A stretch of 64,000 bases of DNA from Bacteroidota bacterium (GTDB taxonomy: Bacteria > Bacteroidota > Ignavibacteria > Kryptoniales > JAKASW01): assembly GCA_021825585.1 (NCBI GenBank), contig JAKAGT010000008.1, positions 62,001-126,000 on the forward strand, given 5' to 3'. Below, one piece after another: positions 24,364 through 34,600 of this stretch; positions within the stretch are counted from its first letter, which is position 1; each line of letters opens with the position of its first letter. The translations under genes and the position numbers were made by a program. The notes beneath the pieces were generated by a model that was not told the origin of the DNA, searched no databases, and saw only the letters and a program-made list of their open reading frames with translations.

Positions 24364-25629
24364 TCAGGTCTTTTGCGGCTTCCTTTGCGCGGCCGGGAAC
24401 AGGATGTTGTTTAGAATTAACCTGTAGCCTGGGGAATTCTTGTGAAGCGAAAGATCGGTCGGCGGATCGCCGACAAGATGTTCGTACGCCGCCGGGTCGT
24501 GCCCGCCAAGAAATGTCCAGGTCCCTTTCCCGAAGTCGCCATGAATATATTTCACTTCCTGCGTCCCCTCTTTCTGGCCCATGATGATGACGTCGGGTTT
24601 GATTAGATCTTTCCGGAACGATGTGGTCTGTCCCATGAAGTTGTGGATGACGTTCACCTGGTCCTGCGTCAACATCGTCGGCACGGGGTCGTACTTCGCA
24701 GAGAACTTGAAAAGCGTGAAGTAATCCGTTGACGGATCCCTGAACTGCACCATGTCGTTGGGAGGATCGTTGATGTTCGAGAAGCCATAGACATACGGGT
24801 TCTCGATAATTTTGAAATTCTGGAAAGCGAGACAATTGGCATAATCGAGCTTTTCCTGAGCATTCGGATCAGGCGGATCGCCGTCAAACACGGCGTCGCA
24901 TATGTCCACATGCTGCGCGGCCAGCGCAATGTCCAGCGTCTCGGTGGCAGAACACATCGCAAAAAGGAAGCCGCCGCGTCCAACATACTGTTTTATCGCC
25001 TCGGCGACCGCCTTCTTTTCGTCTGAGACTTTCTTGAACCCCAGGCGGTGCGCCTCCTTCTCATAAGTAGCCACTTCCTCCTGATACCATGGAGCGTTGG
25101 CATATGTCCCGTAGAACTTACCGTACTGGCCGGTGAAGTCCTCGTGGTGCAGGTGCAGCCAGTCGAACTTGTTGATCTTTCCGTCCAAGACATCCTGGTC
25201 CCAGACCTGAGTGTAGGGTATCTGTGCATAGTTAAGCGCAAGCGTCACCGCATCGTCCCACGGTTTGTAATTGGGCGGTATGTAAACAGCGATCTTCGGC
25301 GCCTTCTCCAATCGCACTACATCCATGTTATTATCGGCATTCTGCACCACGGCGTATATTTCCGCGGCTTGAGCCGCCGACAATTCGTCGAAAGCTACTC
25401 CGCGTATCCTGCACATGTTCGCGAGATCATCGTTATAATCCATCATGAAAGATCCGCCGCGGTAATTCAACAGCCAGTCGACGTCGATCTTATGTTCGAG
25501 GGCGTAGTAGGCTACACCATAAGCCTTGATGTCGTTGGTTTGCTTAAGGTCCATGTATATGAACAGTTTGCTCTGTGCGAAGGCCGTCGCGGCAAACAAA
25601 ACCAGCATCACGAATAATATCTTCTTCAT
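24364..25629 (-). CDS. Exported protein of the 'asparagine synthetase B'-like family (function unknown)
   Basis: 421 residues with a clear signal peptide (MKKILFVMLVLFAATAFAQ). The mature part begins with YMDLKQTNDIKAYGVAYYAL and VDWLLNYRGGSF, contains an amidotransferase-like segment around FLFAMCSATETLDIAL, and ends with a GGHDPAAYEH motif reminiscent of class I glutamine amidotransferase-like folds. I recall similar Bacteroidota proteins being labelled asparagine synthetase B, but there is no asparagine synthetase domain and the protein is exported, so that name should not be trusted. A GGGAG site precedes the ATG. Confidence 0.7.
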   Translation of the reverse strand: MKKILFVMLVLFAATAFAQSKLFIYMDLKQTNDIKAYGVAYYALEHKIDVDWLLNYRGGSFMMDYNDDLANMCRIRGVAFDELSAAQAAEIYAVVQNADNNMDVVRLEKAPKIAVYIPPNYKPWDDAVTLALNYAQIPYTQVWDQDVLDGKINKFDWLHLHHEDFTGQYGKFYGTYANAPWYQEEVATYEKEAHRLGFKKVSDEKKAVAEAIKQYVGRGGFLFAMCSATETLDIALAAQHVDICDAVFDGDPPDPNAQEKLDYANCLAFQNFKIIENPYVYGFSNINDPPNDMVQFRDPSTDYFTLFKFSAKYDPVPTMLTQDQVNVIHNFMGQTTSFRKDLIKPDVIIMGQKEGTQEVKYIHGDFGKGTWTFLGGHDPAAYEHLVGDPPTDLSLHKNSPGYRLILNNILFPAAQRKPQKT

Positions 25630-25638
25630 CGTATCTCC

Positions 25639-27483
25639 CTATGAATTATTGCCGAGCAAGTCTCTGATTATCGAGCGTACCCGGTCCTGAAGAATCGAGT
25701 TCGGGAAACGTGCCAGGAAACTCTCGTATTCATCGATTGCCTTTTGCTTTTCATGCAGAGTCTCCTGATAGATCCTGCAAATCCTGAATTGTGCCCGGTC
25801 CGCAAAAATCCCCGTGCTGTCCTGTGAGAGTTCAGAATAATACTTAAGCGCCTTATCGACTTGACCCATCTTGCAGTACGCCCCGGCCAGATCGAATCGA
25901 GCGTTCTCGGCGAGCGGAACGGACGGATACTCCTGCAGGATCGCTTCCCATTGCGCGGCTGCTTCGGGAATGCGGTTGGAAACGCTCATCGCATCGGCGG
26001 CTGCGTAGCTTTTGAGCGCAGGCGGATTACCTGCATTGTCGGCAATGAGATTGGAAAGCTGGATGGACTCATTCGCGGCGTCGGACATAGGATTCGAAGT
26101 TACCCGATTGAGATAATACTTCGAGCTGTCATAAAGTCCCAAAAAATAAAGTGCACGGCCTGCCTGATACTCGAGCCTGTCGTAGTAACGGTCATTCTGT
26201 TCGTTGCTCACCTGGATAGCCTGCTGTACATCTTTCACCGCGTCCGCGAATTTCCCTTCCATGATAGATAATTCCACGCGAGTGAGAATTACCTCGTACG
26301 GGTTCGCCGACAGGATCCCGGCATATTGCGACAGCAGTCTCTCCGCGCTGTTGAAATCATGAAAGTAATTCATGTCTATCTCAACCGAGCTCAACACGGC
26401 TTCTGTCATGTACTGAGTCTTCGGGTATTCATCGATGATTCTGCCATAGGCGGCAAGTGAAGCATTCAGGTCCCTGAGAGTGTCGCTCGTCGCACACGGG
26501 TGGTCGTCTTCGGAGTAGACTTGTTCCCCGAGCGCACGCAACGACCGCGCATATCCGACAAGAGCCTGCGGAACGAGCGGGCTCTTGTCAGCAGTGTTCA
26601 CGATATCCCGATATGCATCTGCGGCTGGCTGGTATCCTCCGTTTGCGTAGGCCTGATCCGCAAATGCGAGGAGCTCGTCGCCGTGCGAACCGGCACGCTT
26701 ATCCAGCCACTTATAAGTATCGTATGCGGCAGAATAATTCTTCTGAACCATGTACAGGAAAGCAAGGATCTGCCGGTAGTCCAGGTTGTCGGAATTCTTC
26801 TTTATTTCCTTCTCCATCTCGCCGGTAAACTGTGCGAGTGCATCCTTGCTTGATGCGAAAGCACCCAGCTCTGATTGTATGTACGCCATAGCTGAAGGTT
26901 TGTTCTCGTACCGAAACAGCTCCAATATCTCTCTAAGTGACTGAGAGTAGTTCATATTGAGAAAATACAGCCTGGCTATCTCCCTGATGAAAATCGCCTT
27001 CGAGTCTGTAAGACTCTTTCCTTTCTTAAACACTTCAATCGCCTTCTCAAACAGGCGGTTATTTACCATGACGCCGGCGACAGCCCGATAGACGTTTGGG
27101 TCCTTCGGATTTACTTTGATGGCTTCTTCCCACACAATCATCGCCGAGTCGGATTCTCCCCCTTTATAAAAGGCATCGCCAAGCTGGCACATGAGGACGA
27201 CGTTGTTCGGATCAGTTTTCAGCCTGGCTTCAATGAGTCGTTCGGCCTCAGGGTATTTTTTCAGATACATGTAGATACGCTTCAGGCCGTCAAAGTATAC
27301 AAAGTTGCCGGGGACCATTTCATGAAGCTGCTCATAGAATCCCAGCGCCTTCTCGTATTCGCCTGCCTGTTCGAGAGCTTCCGCGATTCTGAACTTGTTC
27401 AATTCGTCGGCGCTTTGAGCCGATGCGGATCGAACAACGGACGCAACAACTATGATTACCAGACAGAGATAATACTTAATCAC
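25639..27483 (-). CDS. Exported tetratricopeptide repeat protein
   Basis: A TPR-rich protein of about 614 residues. With the GTG at 27483 as start it has an ordinary signal peptide (hydrophobic segment followed by RSASAQ); a TTG at 27549 would add 22 residues before it and has no ribosome binding site. Repeats run through most of the length (for example AEALEQAGEYEKALGFYEQL and RFDLAGAYCKMGQVDKALKY). Probably periplasmic, acting as a scaffold. It lies 9 bp upstream of the 'asparagine synthetase B'-like gene. Specific role unknown; start uncertain. Confidence 0.78.
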   Translation of the reverse strand: MIKYYLCLVIIVVASVVRSASAQSADELNKFRIAEALEQAGEYEKALGFYEQLHEMVPGNFVYFDGLKRIYMYLKKYPEAERLIEARLKTDPNNVVLMCQLGDAFYKGGESDSAMIVWEEAIKVNPKDPNVYRAVAGVMVNNRLFEKAIEVFKKGKSLTDSKAIFIREIARLYFLNMNYSQSLREILELFRYENKPSAMAYIQSELGAFASSKDALAQFTGEMEKEIKKNSDNLDYRQILAFLYMVQKNYSAAYDTYKWLDKRAGSHGDELLAFADQAYANGGYQPAADAYRDIVNTADKSPLVPQALVGYARSLRALGEQVYSEDDHPCATSDTLRDLNASLAAYGRIIDEYPKTQYMTEAVLSSVEIDMNYFHDFNSAERLLSQYAGILSANPYEVILTRVELSIMEGKFADAVKDVQQAIQVSNEQNDRYYDRLEYQAGRALYFLGLYDSSKYYLNRVTSNPMSDAANESIQLSNLIADNAGNPPALKSYAAADAMSVSNRIPEAAAQWEAILQEYPSVPLAENARFDLAGAYCKMGQVDKALKYYSELSQDSTGIFADRAQFRICRIYQETLHEKQKAIDEYESFLARFPNSILQDRVRSIIRDLLGNNS

Positions 27484-27558
27484 GAATCGAAAATAGTTTT
27501 GTGTTTGGATATTAACAATGAACCAGAATTTCCCGTCCCCATTTGACAAAACCGGCCA

Positions 27559-27606
27559 GACACCCGGCCCGGGAAAGTGGGAGTCAGGTCCCCGGGATTG
27601 GGTGTC
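27559..27606. repeat. Strong hairpin, REP-like
   Basis: A two-part inverted repeat. The outer stem is GACACCC (27559-27565) with GGGTGTC (27600-27606). The inner stem is CCCGGG (27568-27573) with CCCGGG (27591-27596). The loop contains GTGGGAGTCAGGTC. No T-run follows on either strand. The loop and inner arm resemble the GTCAGGTCCC-type motifs found in REP elements mobilised by Y1 (RAYT) transposases. Located between two minus-strand genes, so it could also end transcription of the acyl-CoA synthetase gene. Confidence 0.55.
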
Positions 27607-27624
27607 CGCAATCCTTGTAAGTTC

Positions 27625-29301
27625 CTATTTGAAGTCCTCTTCGTAGAACTCGAAGTTGCCCTTTATCTCCTTGTTCACCTCCTGAGAACGAAGCTGTACC
27701 CGCCTTATCTTTCCGGAGATAGTTTTGGGCAGATCCTGCACGAATTCCATCTTCCTCACACGCTTGAAAGCAGCAACCTTGTCCTTGACGAAGGCGAATA
27801 TTTCTCTCGCGGTCTTCTGAGACGGCTCGAAGCCCGGGGCGAGAATCACATATGCCTTCGGCACGAACCCCCGAATCGGATCGGGAGAAGGAATCACGGC
27901 GGCTTCGGCGACCGCCGGGGACTCGACCAGCGCACTTTCAATCTCGAAGGGGCTGATTCGATAGTCAGAGCTCTTGAATACGTCGTCCGCTCTCCCCACG
28001 AACCAGAAATATCCCTCCTGGTCACGGGTGGCCACGTCACCCGTTCTGTAGTATCCTCCCGACATCACAGTTCTCGTCTTTGCGACATCATCGGCATAGT
28101 TTATCATCAGGCCCATCGGACGTGGGTCCAACTTAATTACGACTTCGCCCTCGTCCGACTCCATGCCGTCGCCGTCGAGGAGTTCTATGCGGTATCCCGG
28201 CGCCGGCCTTCCCATAGCACCGAGCTTCACTATGGCACCCGGCATGTTCCCCACTTGCAGAGTCGTCTCAGTCTGGCCGTATCCGTCTCTGATTGTGATT
28301 CCCCACTCCGAATTTACCTTGGATATCACTTCCGGGTTCAGGGGCTCGCCTGCACTCACCAATTCGCGGAGCGCGGCAGGCTTTGGTTTGATATCCTCGA
28401 GCACCAGCATTCTCCAGACCGTAGGCGGGGCACAGAGCGTGTTTACATCGTATTTTCTTAGAACCTCAAGGAGCGCCTTCGGGAAAAACCTGGAATACTT
28501 GTAGAGGAAGATCCCAGCGCCCGCGTTCCACGGTGCAAAGAACGAGCTCCATGCGTGTTTTGCCCAACCCGGTGAACTTATATTGAGATGCAAGTCACCC
28601 TCACGAAGTCCGATCCAATACATCGTGGAGAGGTGTCCTATTGGATATGAGCCGTTTGTATGCAACACCATCTTTGGCTGTGCGGTTGTGCCAGAGGTGA
28701 AATAGAGAAAGAGAGAGTCAGTAATTTTTGTCTGCACTTCCGGCTTGTATGCAACTAATGAATTATATGCCTCTTCGTACGAAATCCAACCGTCTTGTTT
28801 ACCGCCGATTACTACCTTTGCGAAGTCACCCTCAATACCATGAAACTTTTCGGCGTTCTCCTGAAGTGTGACAACAAGCTTGACTCTACCTCTTTTGATC
28901 CGATCTTGTATGTCGTTTCTTGTCAGGAGTAGTGAAGATGGTATAAGAACCGCGCCGAGTTTAATTGATGCCAGCATCACCTCCCACAGCTCCGGCTGGT
29001 TGTCCAGCATTAGCAGCACCCTGCTTCCGCGGTTAATTCCCAGGCGCTTGAAGAAATTCGCTACCCTGCTCGATCTCTCGGATAGTTCCGCAAACGAATA
29101 CTTCGACTCCTCACCCTTTTCATCTACAATCCAGAGCGCCGTCCGATTGTTGCCCTCAGCGTAGCGATCAAAGTAATCGATTGCCCAGTTGAAATCCTCA
29201 ATGTCCGGCCACCTGAATCCGTAGTATGCCGACTCGTAGTCTTCGCGCCTCGTCTGAAGGAAATCGCGTGCCTTAAGGAACTTTTCAATCTCGGCTTTCA
29301 T
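27625..29301 (-). CDS. Acyl-CoA synthetase, AMP-forming (medium-chain type)
   Basis: Activates a carboxylic acid to its CoA thioester through an acyl-AMP intermediate. 558 residues with the phosphate loop YFTSGTTAQPKMVLHT, DGYGQTETT, the YRTGD motif, the hinge and core GRADDVFKSSDYRIS and the C-terminal catalytic Lys in KTISGKIRR. The layout (WALSSF-like substrate region, length, FKxSDYRIS) resembles medium-chain ACSM enzymes more than acetyl-CoA synthetase. A clear AAGGAG site precedes the ATG. 59 bp downstream of the MBL gene. Substrate uncertain. Confidence 0.88.
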   Translation of the reverse strand: MKAEIEKFLKARDFLQTRREDYESAYYGFRWPDIEDFNWAIDYFDRYAEGNNRTALWIVDEKGEESKYSFAELSERSSRVANFFKRLGINRGSRVLLMLDNQPELWEVMLASIKLGAVLIPSSLLLTRNDIQDRIKRGRVKLVVTLQENAEKFHGIEGDFAKVVIGGKQDGWISYEEAYNSLVAYKPEVQTKITDSLFLYFTSGTTAQPKMVLHTNGSYPIGHLSTMYWIGLREGDLHLNISSPGWAKHAWSSFFAPWNAGAGIFLYKYSRFFPKALLEVLRKYDVNTLCAPPTVWRMLVLEDIKPKPAALRELVSAGEPLNPEVISKVNSEWGITIRDGYGQTETTLQVGNMPGAIVKLGAMGRPAPGYRIELLDGDGMESDEGEVVIKLDPRPMGLMINYADDVAKTRTVMSGGYYRTGDVATRDQEGYFWFVGRADDVFKSSDYRISPFEIESALVESPAVAEAAVIPSPDPIRGFVPKAYVILAPGFEPSQKTAREIFAFVKDKVAAFKRVRKMEFVQDLPKTISGKIRRVQLRSQEVNKEIKGNFEFYEEDFK

Positions 29302-29360
29302 GATAACCTCTCCTTGATTTATTTTATATGAATGCGTCTCAGTTAACTGCCGAAACCAGG

Positions 29361-30257
29361 TTAGTTATCGGGATTCAGCCGATACTTGTTCCAGTATCGA
29401 ATCAGACCGGGAACATTCATCCAGAACGGGTCGGCGTTCCTGTATCGGTCTATCATTTCCTGATCCAGACCGGAATTTCTCATACTGCCGGTCACATAAG
29501 AGTCGAATTCGGAGATTATCCCGGCCTCGTCTTTACCTTCTCTCAATCTGTCCCCGACCCAGCCGGTCCAATCGAGAAGTCTCGCCCTCAACTCGTCAAG
29601 GTACGAAACAACGTCCGTCGACTTTCCGAAATGTGTCGGGTATATCGCGGCAGGTTTCAACCTTCTTATCTTCTCGATCGAAGACAGCCAGATCTCGACG
29701 TTTATATCCGGGGCGGGAGTCGGAGGGAACACCGGTCCATTCTTTATTCTGATTCCTCCTACGTCGCCGGTGAAGGCATTGCCTTCCACGAAATAGGTGT
29801 TATGGTGGGATGCATGTCCTTGAGTGTCAACAGCCCTAACTACAGTATCTCCGACAGCAACTTCTTCGCCGTCCAACATCTGATGCAGCCTGTCTTGTGA
29901 AATCGGATTTACTCTGCCCCACAGCTCGCCCATTCTTTCCTTGTAAATCCGGCTTGCGGAATTAACAAGCTTGCTCGGGTCGTTGAGATGCCTAGCACCA
30001 TTAGGATGCACGTAAATAGTCGCGCCATTATCGGCAAAATGCCATGCCGCACCTGCGTGGTCAAGGTGGACATGCGTGACAAAGACTTTCCTCACATCTC
30101 TCGTATCAAATCCCAGTTTCTTGATTCCCTCGATCAAATTACCGTACACTGAATCCGGACCGGACTCGATAAGAGCAAGCTCGGAATCTGTTTCAATCAG
30201 GTAGGATGCTATTGTTTCGGGGGTAAAGAAGTTAAGATCAATGGTGTGAGCAATCAC
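29361..30257 (-). CDS. MBL-fold metallohydrolase
   Basis: A 298-residue cytoplasmic metallo-beta-lactamase-fold hydrolase with metal-binding motif HVHLDHAGA (about residues 62-70), a downstream His in TQGHASHH, an Asp in FTGDVGG, and a final His in YPTHFG, which together form a complete two-metal site. Thioester or lactone hydrolysis is common in the family and would suit the adjacent acyl-CoA synthetase, but the substrate is unknown. The start is GTG at 30257. Confidence 0.85.
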   Translation of the reverse strand: MIAHTIDLNFFTPETIASYLIETDSELALIESGPDSVYGNLIEGIKKLGFDTRDVRKVFVTHVHLDHAGAAWHFADNGATIYVHPNGARHLNDPSKLVNSASRIYKERMGELWGRVNPISQDRLHQMLDGEEVAVGDTVVRAVDTQGHASHHNTYFVEGNAFTGDVGGIRIKNGPVFPPTPAPDINVEIWLSSIEKIRRLKPAAIYPTHFGKSTDVVSYLDELRARLLDWTGWVGDRLREGKDEAGIISEFDSYVTGSMRNSGLDQEMIDRYRNADPFWMNVPGLIRYWNKYRLNPDN

Positions 30258-30570
30258 GTTCCTTGTTCCCTTTCAGATTGGTAAAATACTCGTGTTGAAG
30301 GACAGCCGGATCGACTCAATCGCAGACAGAATTTAGACTCCCCCAACAGAGAAATCAAGCTGAGGCGAATCGATGGCGGACATCATTCCATCCTTCTGAC
30401 CATCGGACTGTCAAGAAGCGCCACGTCGGTAACTGAAGTCGGGCGGGATCTTATCACCATCGGATCAAGGGAAACAAGCCATGGTGAACATGACAAATCT
30501 GTAATCTTGCCGTAAGATTCCGGTAAGTCTTCCCTGTTTAAATTTTTGTAGCACATTAAGGATATGAATC
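30258..30570. other. Divergent intergenic region with efflux promoter
   Basis: 313 bp between the MBL hydrolase gene (minus) and the efflux adaptor gene (plus). The right-hand part holds three 11-bp direct repeats and a -10 like TAAATT (30539-30544). In the left-hand 240 bp I see no ORF, RNA or strong repeat; the promoter of the MBL gene is presumably there. Confidence 0.6.
30501..30533 (+). promoter_or_regulatory. Three 11-bp direct repeats: predicted response-regulator operator
   Basis: The units are GTAATCTTGCC (30501-30511), GTAAGATTCCG (30512-30522) and GTAAGTCTTCC (30523-30533), consensus GTAAg-n-n-T-t-C-c with exact 11-base periodicity. Tandem repeats with this period are the usual target form of OmpR/PhoB-type regulators. 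They cover the position 17 bases upstream of TAAATT (30539-30544), where no good -35 is present, as expected for an activator-dependent promoter. The adaptor gene starts 37 bp downstream. The likely regulator is encoded at 37287-37958. Confidence 0.6.
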
Positions 30571-31638
30571 ATGAACAGATGGAAGACAATCGTTATTGCC
30601 GGAATTCTTGCGGTCATTTTTTCATTCGGAGTGTACGCCATGCGATCTCCGGGAACCGTTTCTCACTTGATGGGAATCGAAACCAATACAGCCGGGGATC
30701 ATGTCGTGTCAGCCACGGCCGCTGACGGCCCATCACCTCAAGTAGAAGGTGGTGTCCTGGAAGTTAGCAGCCAGAGCCAAAGGGCTTCCGGTATCGTCAC
30801 GAGAAGACTCGCGGCGGTCTCACACTCGGCCAGCGCAACGGCGTATGGCGAAGTCGTGGATGTCAGGAACCTCATTGAACTCATGAACAGTTATACCGCC
30901 GCAAGGGCCCAGGCCCGCAAGTCGGTGCTCCAGCTTGGCATTTCCCGGGATGAATACATGCGGGCGAAGATGCTTTTCAGTTCGACTAAGTACCTTTCAT
31001 TGGAGAAGCTGCAAGGTGCCGAGGCCGCTTACAATTCGGACATAGCCGACAGCGAAGCCGCCTTCCAGAATTTGTCGGGACTTGAGGGAGAAATTGTTCA
31101 GGCATGGGGGAGCGTCATCGCAAAATGGATAGTTCACAATTCTCCCGTTGCAAAGAGACTAGTTGAGCACCGGCTCTCCATAGTTCTTATCACATTGCCG
31201 GCAGGTGAAAGTGTAAGCCAACCGCCGCTCACTGCGGAGATAGAAGGAACAGGTGGAAAGCCACTCACAGCGACACTCATATCCATCTCACCAGTTTCAA
31301 ATGCGGCCATACAAGGGGTAAGTTATTTCTATCAGGTGCCCACCGATCCTTATCTCCCTGTTGGCATGAATGTCATCGCTCATTTGCCTGTCGGAGCGCA
31401 AGCGGTCGGAGTGATGGTTCCCTCTTCGGCCGTTGTGTGGCAAAAAGGAAGTGCATGGGTATTTCTAAGAACGGAGGAGACTGACTTCGTTCAAAAGGAA
31501 ATATCCCTCGCCGAACCGACAGGAAACGGATGGTTTGTAATTCGCGGCGTCAAACCCGGCGACGAAGTGGTAGTCGACGGGTCTCAGCTTCTGCTCTCGC
31601 AGGAGTTCAAAGCACAGGCCCAGGGAAACGACGATTAG
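30571..31638 (+). CDS. RND efflux periplasmic adaptor protein
   Basis: A 355-residue membrane fusion protein linking an RND pump to the outer membrane. It has an N-terminal signal/anchor helix (residues 6-24), a short alpha-hairpin region (about 105-165, with AYNSDIADSEAAF) and C-terminal beta-barrel and membrane-proximal domains ending VKPGDEVVVDGSQLLLSQEF, a typical HlyD/CusB-like ending. No Met-rich or His-rich metal-binding segment is apparent. An AAGGAT site precedes the ATG. First gene of the efflux operon; the pump gene follows after 59 bp. Confidence 0.86.
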   Translation: MNRWKTIVIAGILAVIFSFGVYAMRSPGTVSHLMGIETNTAGDHVVSATAADGPSPQVEGGVLEVSSQSQRASGIVTRRLAAVSHSASATAYGEVVDVRNLIELMNSYTAARAQARKSVLQLGISRDEYMRAKMLFSSTKYLSLEKLQGAEAAYNSDIADSEAAFQNLSGLEGEIVQAWGSVIAKWIVHNSPVAKRLVEHRLSIVLITLPAGESVSQPPLTAEIEGTGGKPLTATLISISPVSNAAIQGVSYFYQVPTDPYLPVGMNVIAHLPVGAQAVGVMVPSSAVVWQKGSAWVFLRTEETDFVQKEISLAEPTGNGWFVIRGVKPGDEVVVDGSQLLLSQEFKAQAQGNDD

Positions 31639-31697
31639 TCCTGCATGATTACTGTCCGTTCAACTGAACTCCCATCACAAACTGACTGCCGTAAACA

Positions 31698-34600
31698 ATG
31701 CTGACTTCAACCGTTCGTTTCTCTCTCAAGTTCAAAGGAATAGTCATCGCCTTGGCATGCGTCCTGCTCGGCTACGGGCTGTACAGCCTTGAGAATGCCA
31801 AGTATGATGTCTTCCCCGAATTCGCGCCTGCCCAGGTCGTCATACAGACTGAAGCGCCCGGTCTTTCGCCCGAACAGGTAGAACTCCTCGTAACGCAGCC
31901 GATTGAAAACGCAATCAACGGCACCGTCGGGATAAGTTCAATGAGGTCAGGTTCCATTCAGGGCATTTCCGTCGTCAAAATTACGTTCAAATCAAGAACG
32001 GACATCTACCTGGACAGGCAACTGGTAGCTGAGCGTCTTTCAGAGATCGCCGGTCAGCTTCCAGCGGGCGTGCAGGCACCGGTCATCACACCTCTAACCT
32101 CGTCGACAAGCGTCGTCATGGACGTCGGACTCACATCCGATTCTCTCTCATTGATGGGATTGCGAACTGTTGCGGATTGGACGATAAAACCTGCCCTCCT
32201 TGCGGTTGCCGGAGTTGCTAAAGTGGTCGTCTTCGGCGGCGAGGTCAAACAGCTTCAGGTTCAAGTCAAGCCTGATCTCCTCTACAAATACGGTTTATCC
32301 GTCAACGACGTAATCGACGCGGCGCGCCGGGCAACCGGCGTAGAAGGAGCCGGCTTCATTGATACGCACAACCAGCGCCTCACTATTCAGACCGAGGGAC
32401 AATCGCTCACGCCTGAGGAACTCGGGGACGCAGTAGTGCTCCAGAGGGATGGTGCCGATGTTTTGCTCAAAGATGTCGCGAACGTGGTAGATGCGCCTGC
32501 GCCACCGATCGGCGCGGCGCAGGTTATGGGAAAGCCGGGCATTCTGCTCATAATCTCCGCACAGTACGGTGCAAACACACTCGAGGTAACCAGGAAGGTC
32601 GACAAGGCACTCAAGGAACTGTCGCCAGGCTTGAGTTCTGAAGGTGTGATAATCCATGAAAACGTATTCCGTGCGGCGGATTTCATCGAGACGGCAGTCC
32701 GCCATATCCGGACCTCCCTGCTTTTGGGTGCAATTCTCGTCGTTCTGGTTCTCCTCCTTTTTCTTCTCAATCTGAGGACGGCTGCAATTTCGCTCACGGT
32801 CATTCCTCTTTCCCTCCTTACGGCGGTAATCATATTGCAGAGCCTCGGTTATAGCCTGAACACGATGACGCTCGGCGGATTGGCAATTGCTATCGGTGAG
32901 GTGGTCGACGACGCGATCATAGACGTCGAAAATATTGTGAGGCGCCTTCGCGAGAATAAGTCGTCAGCCACTCCCAGACCTGCGTTTCGGGTCGTGCTCG
33001 ATGCGTCAATCGAAGTGAGAAGCGCGGTTGTCTATGCGACATTCGCAGTAATCCTCGTCTTCGTCCCGGTTCTCACGATGACCGGTCTGGCAGGAAGGTT
33101 GTTTTCGCCGCTCGGTCTCGCTTACATTTTTTCCATTCTCGCGTCGCTGCTTTTCGCCCTCACAATCACTCCTGCGATGTGTCTCGTGCTCATTGGCCGC
33201 TTGCGTGCGGTGGACACGGAACCGCGTTTCACGTCATGGCTGAAAAGAAGATACGGGAGTCTGCTATCCGCTGTCGAGCGACATTTTCGTATTGTGATTT
33301 CAGGGGTTGTGATATTCATCCTCGTCGGGATCCTCTTGATACCCACCTTCACCGGCTCCTTCCTCCCCCAATTCAGAGAGGGGAACTACATAATTCACAT
33401 GGTTGAAGTTCCCGGTACCTCACTTACACAGACACTGTCGCTGGGGGAACGAGTCACTCGCCGGCTCCTGAAGATTCCGTTTGTCGCATCGGTTTCTCAA
33501 GACGCCGGGCGCGCGCAACTGAGTGACGATACACATGGCACACACCAGAGTGAGATACTGGTCACGCTCAAACCTATGACCGATGTGCAGGCACGAAACG
33601 CAGAGAACGTCATAAGAAAGGCCCTTTCAAATTTTACCGGCGCAACTTTCTCGATGAACTCCTTCCTGACAGAGAGGATCAATGAGACGCTTTCAGGCTA
33701 CACGTCTGCCGTGGTCGTCAACGTGTTCGGGAACAATCTCGATACGCTAGACGATAAGGCGCAGGAAATTGTCACCCTGCTCGGCAAGATTCGCGGGGGT
33801 ACAGACATACAGCTTCAGTCGCCCCCCGGAACTCCTCAGTTGGTGATTCGCCTCCTCCGCTCCCGGCTGGAATACTGGGGAGTAGAACCCGTCGACGTCA
33901 TGAACGCCGTGCAAACCGCTTATCAGGGCGACATCGTCGGACAGGTCTACGACGGCAACGAAGTTTTCGGCGTATCGGTAATCCTGGATGCAAAAGAGAG
34001 ACACGACCCGACAGATGTCGCGAATCTTCTTATACGGAACTCGAACGGTGTCTACGTGCGTCTCGACCAGCTGGCGGACATTCACGAGAGCTCCGGGCGC
34101 TACATAATCCTACATGAAGGTGCCCGGCGTGTTCAGACAATTACCTGCAACGTGAAAGGACGGGGCGTGAACTCATTCGTGAATGAGGCGAGGAAGCGCA
34201 TAGCGTCGGCTGTTCATCTCCCCCCAGGAACGTACGTGACATTCAGCGGGACGGCAGAGGCGCAGGCGCGGTCAAAACATGACCTGCTGATTCATTCCGT
34301 GCTCGCAGCCATCGGAATCATCCTGCTGCTTTCAATAGTAATGAGAAATTACAGAAACCTTTCGCTGGTTCTGTCAAACCTACCATTTGCCCTGGTGGGA
34401 GGTATTTTCGCGGTGTTCATCACCGGCGGCGACATGTCGGTGGGTTCCCTCGTTGGATTTGTAACGCTCTTTGGAATTACATTAAGAAATTCAATTATGC
34501 TGATCTCACACTACGAACACCTGGTTGCAGCTGAAGGCATGAGCTGGTCGCCCGAGACAGCAATACGCGGCGCATCCGAGAGGCTCGTCCCGATCTTGAT

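Noticed and set aside
23900..24835. A 311-codon minus-strand ORF across the YccU-like gene
   Set aside because: It covers two well supported genes in other frames and has no recognisable domain or signal; the composition is that of a shadow frame.
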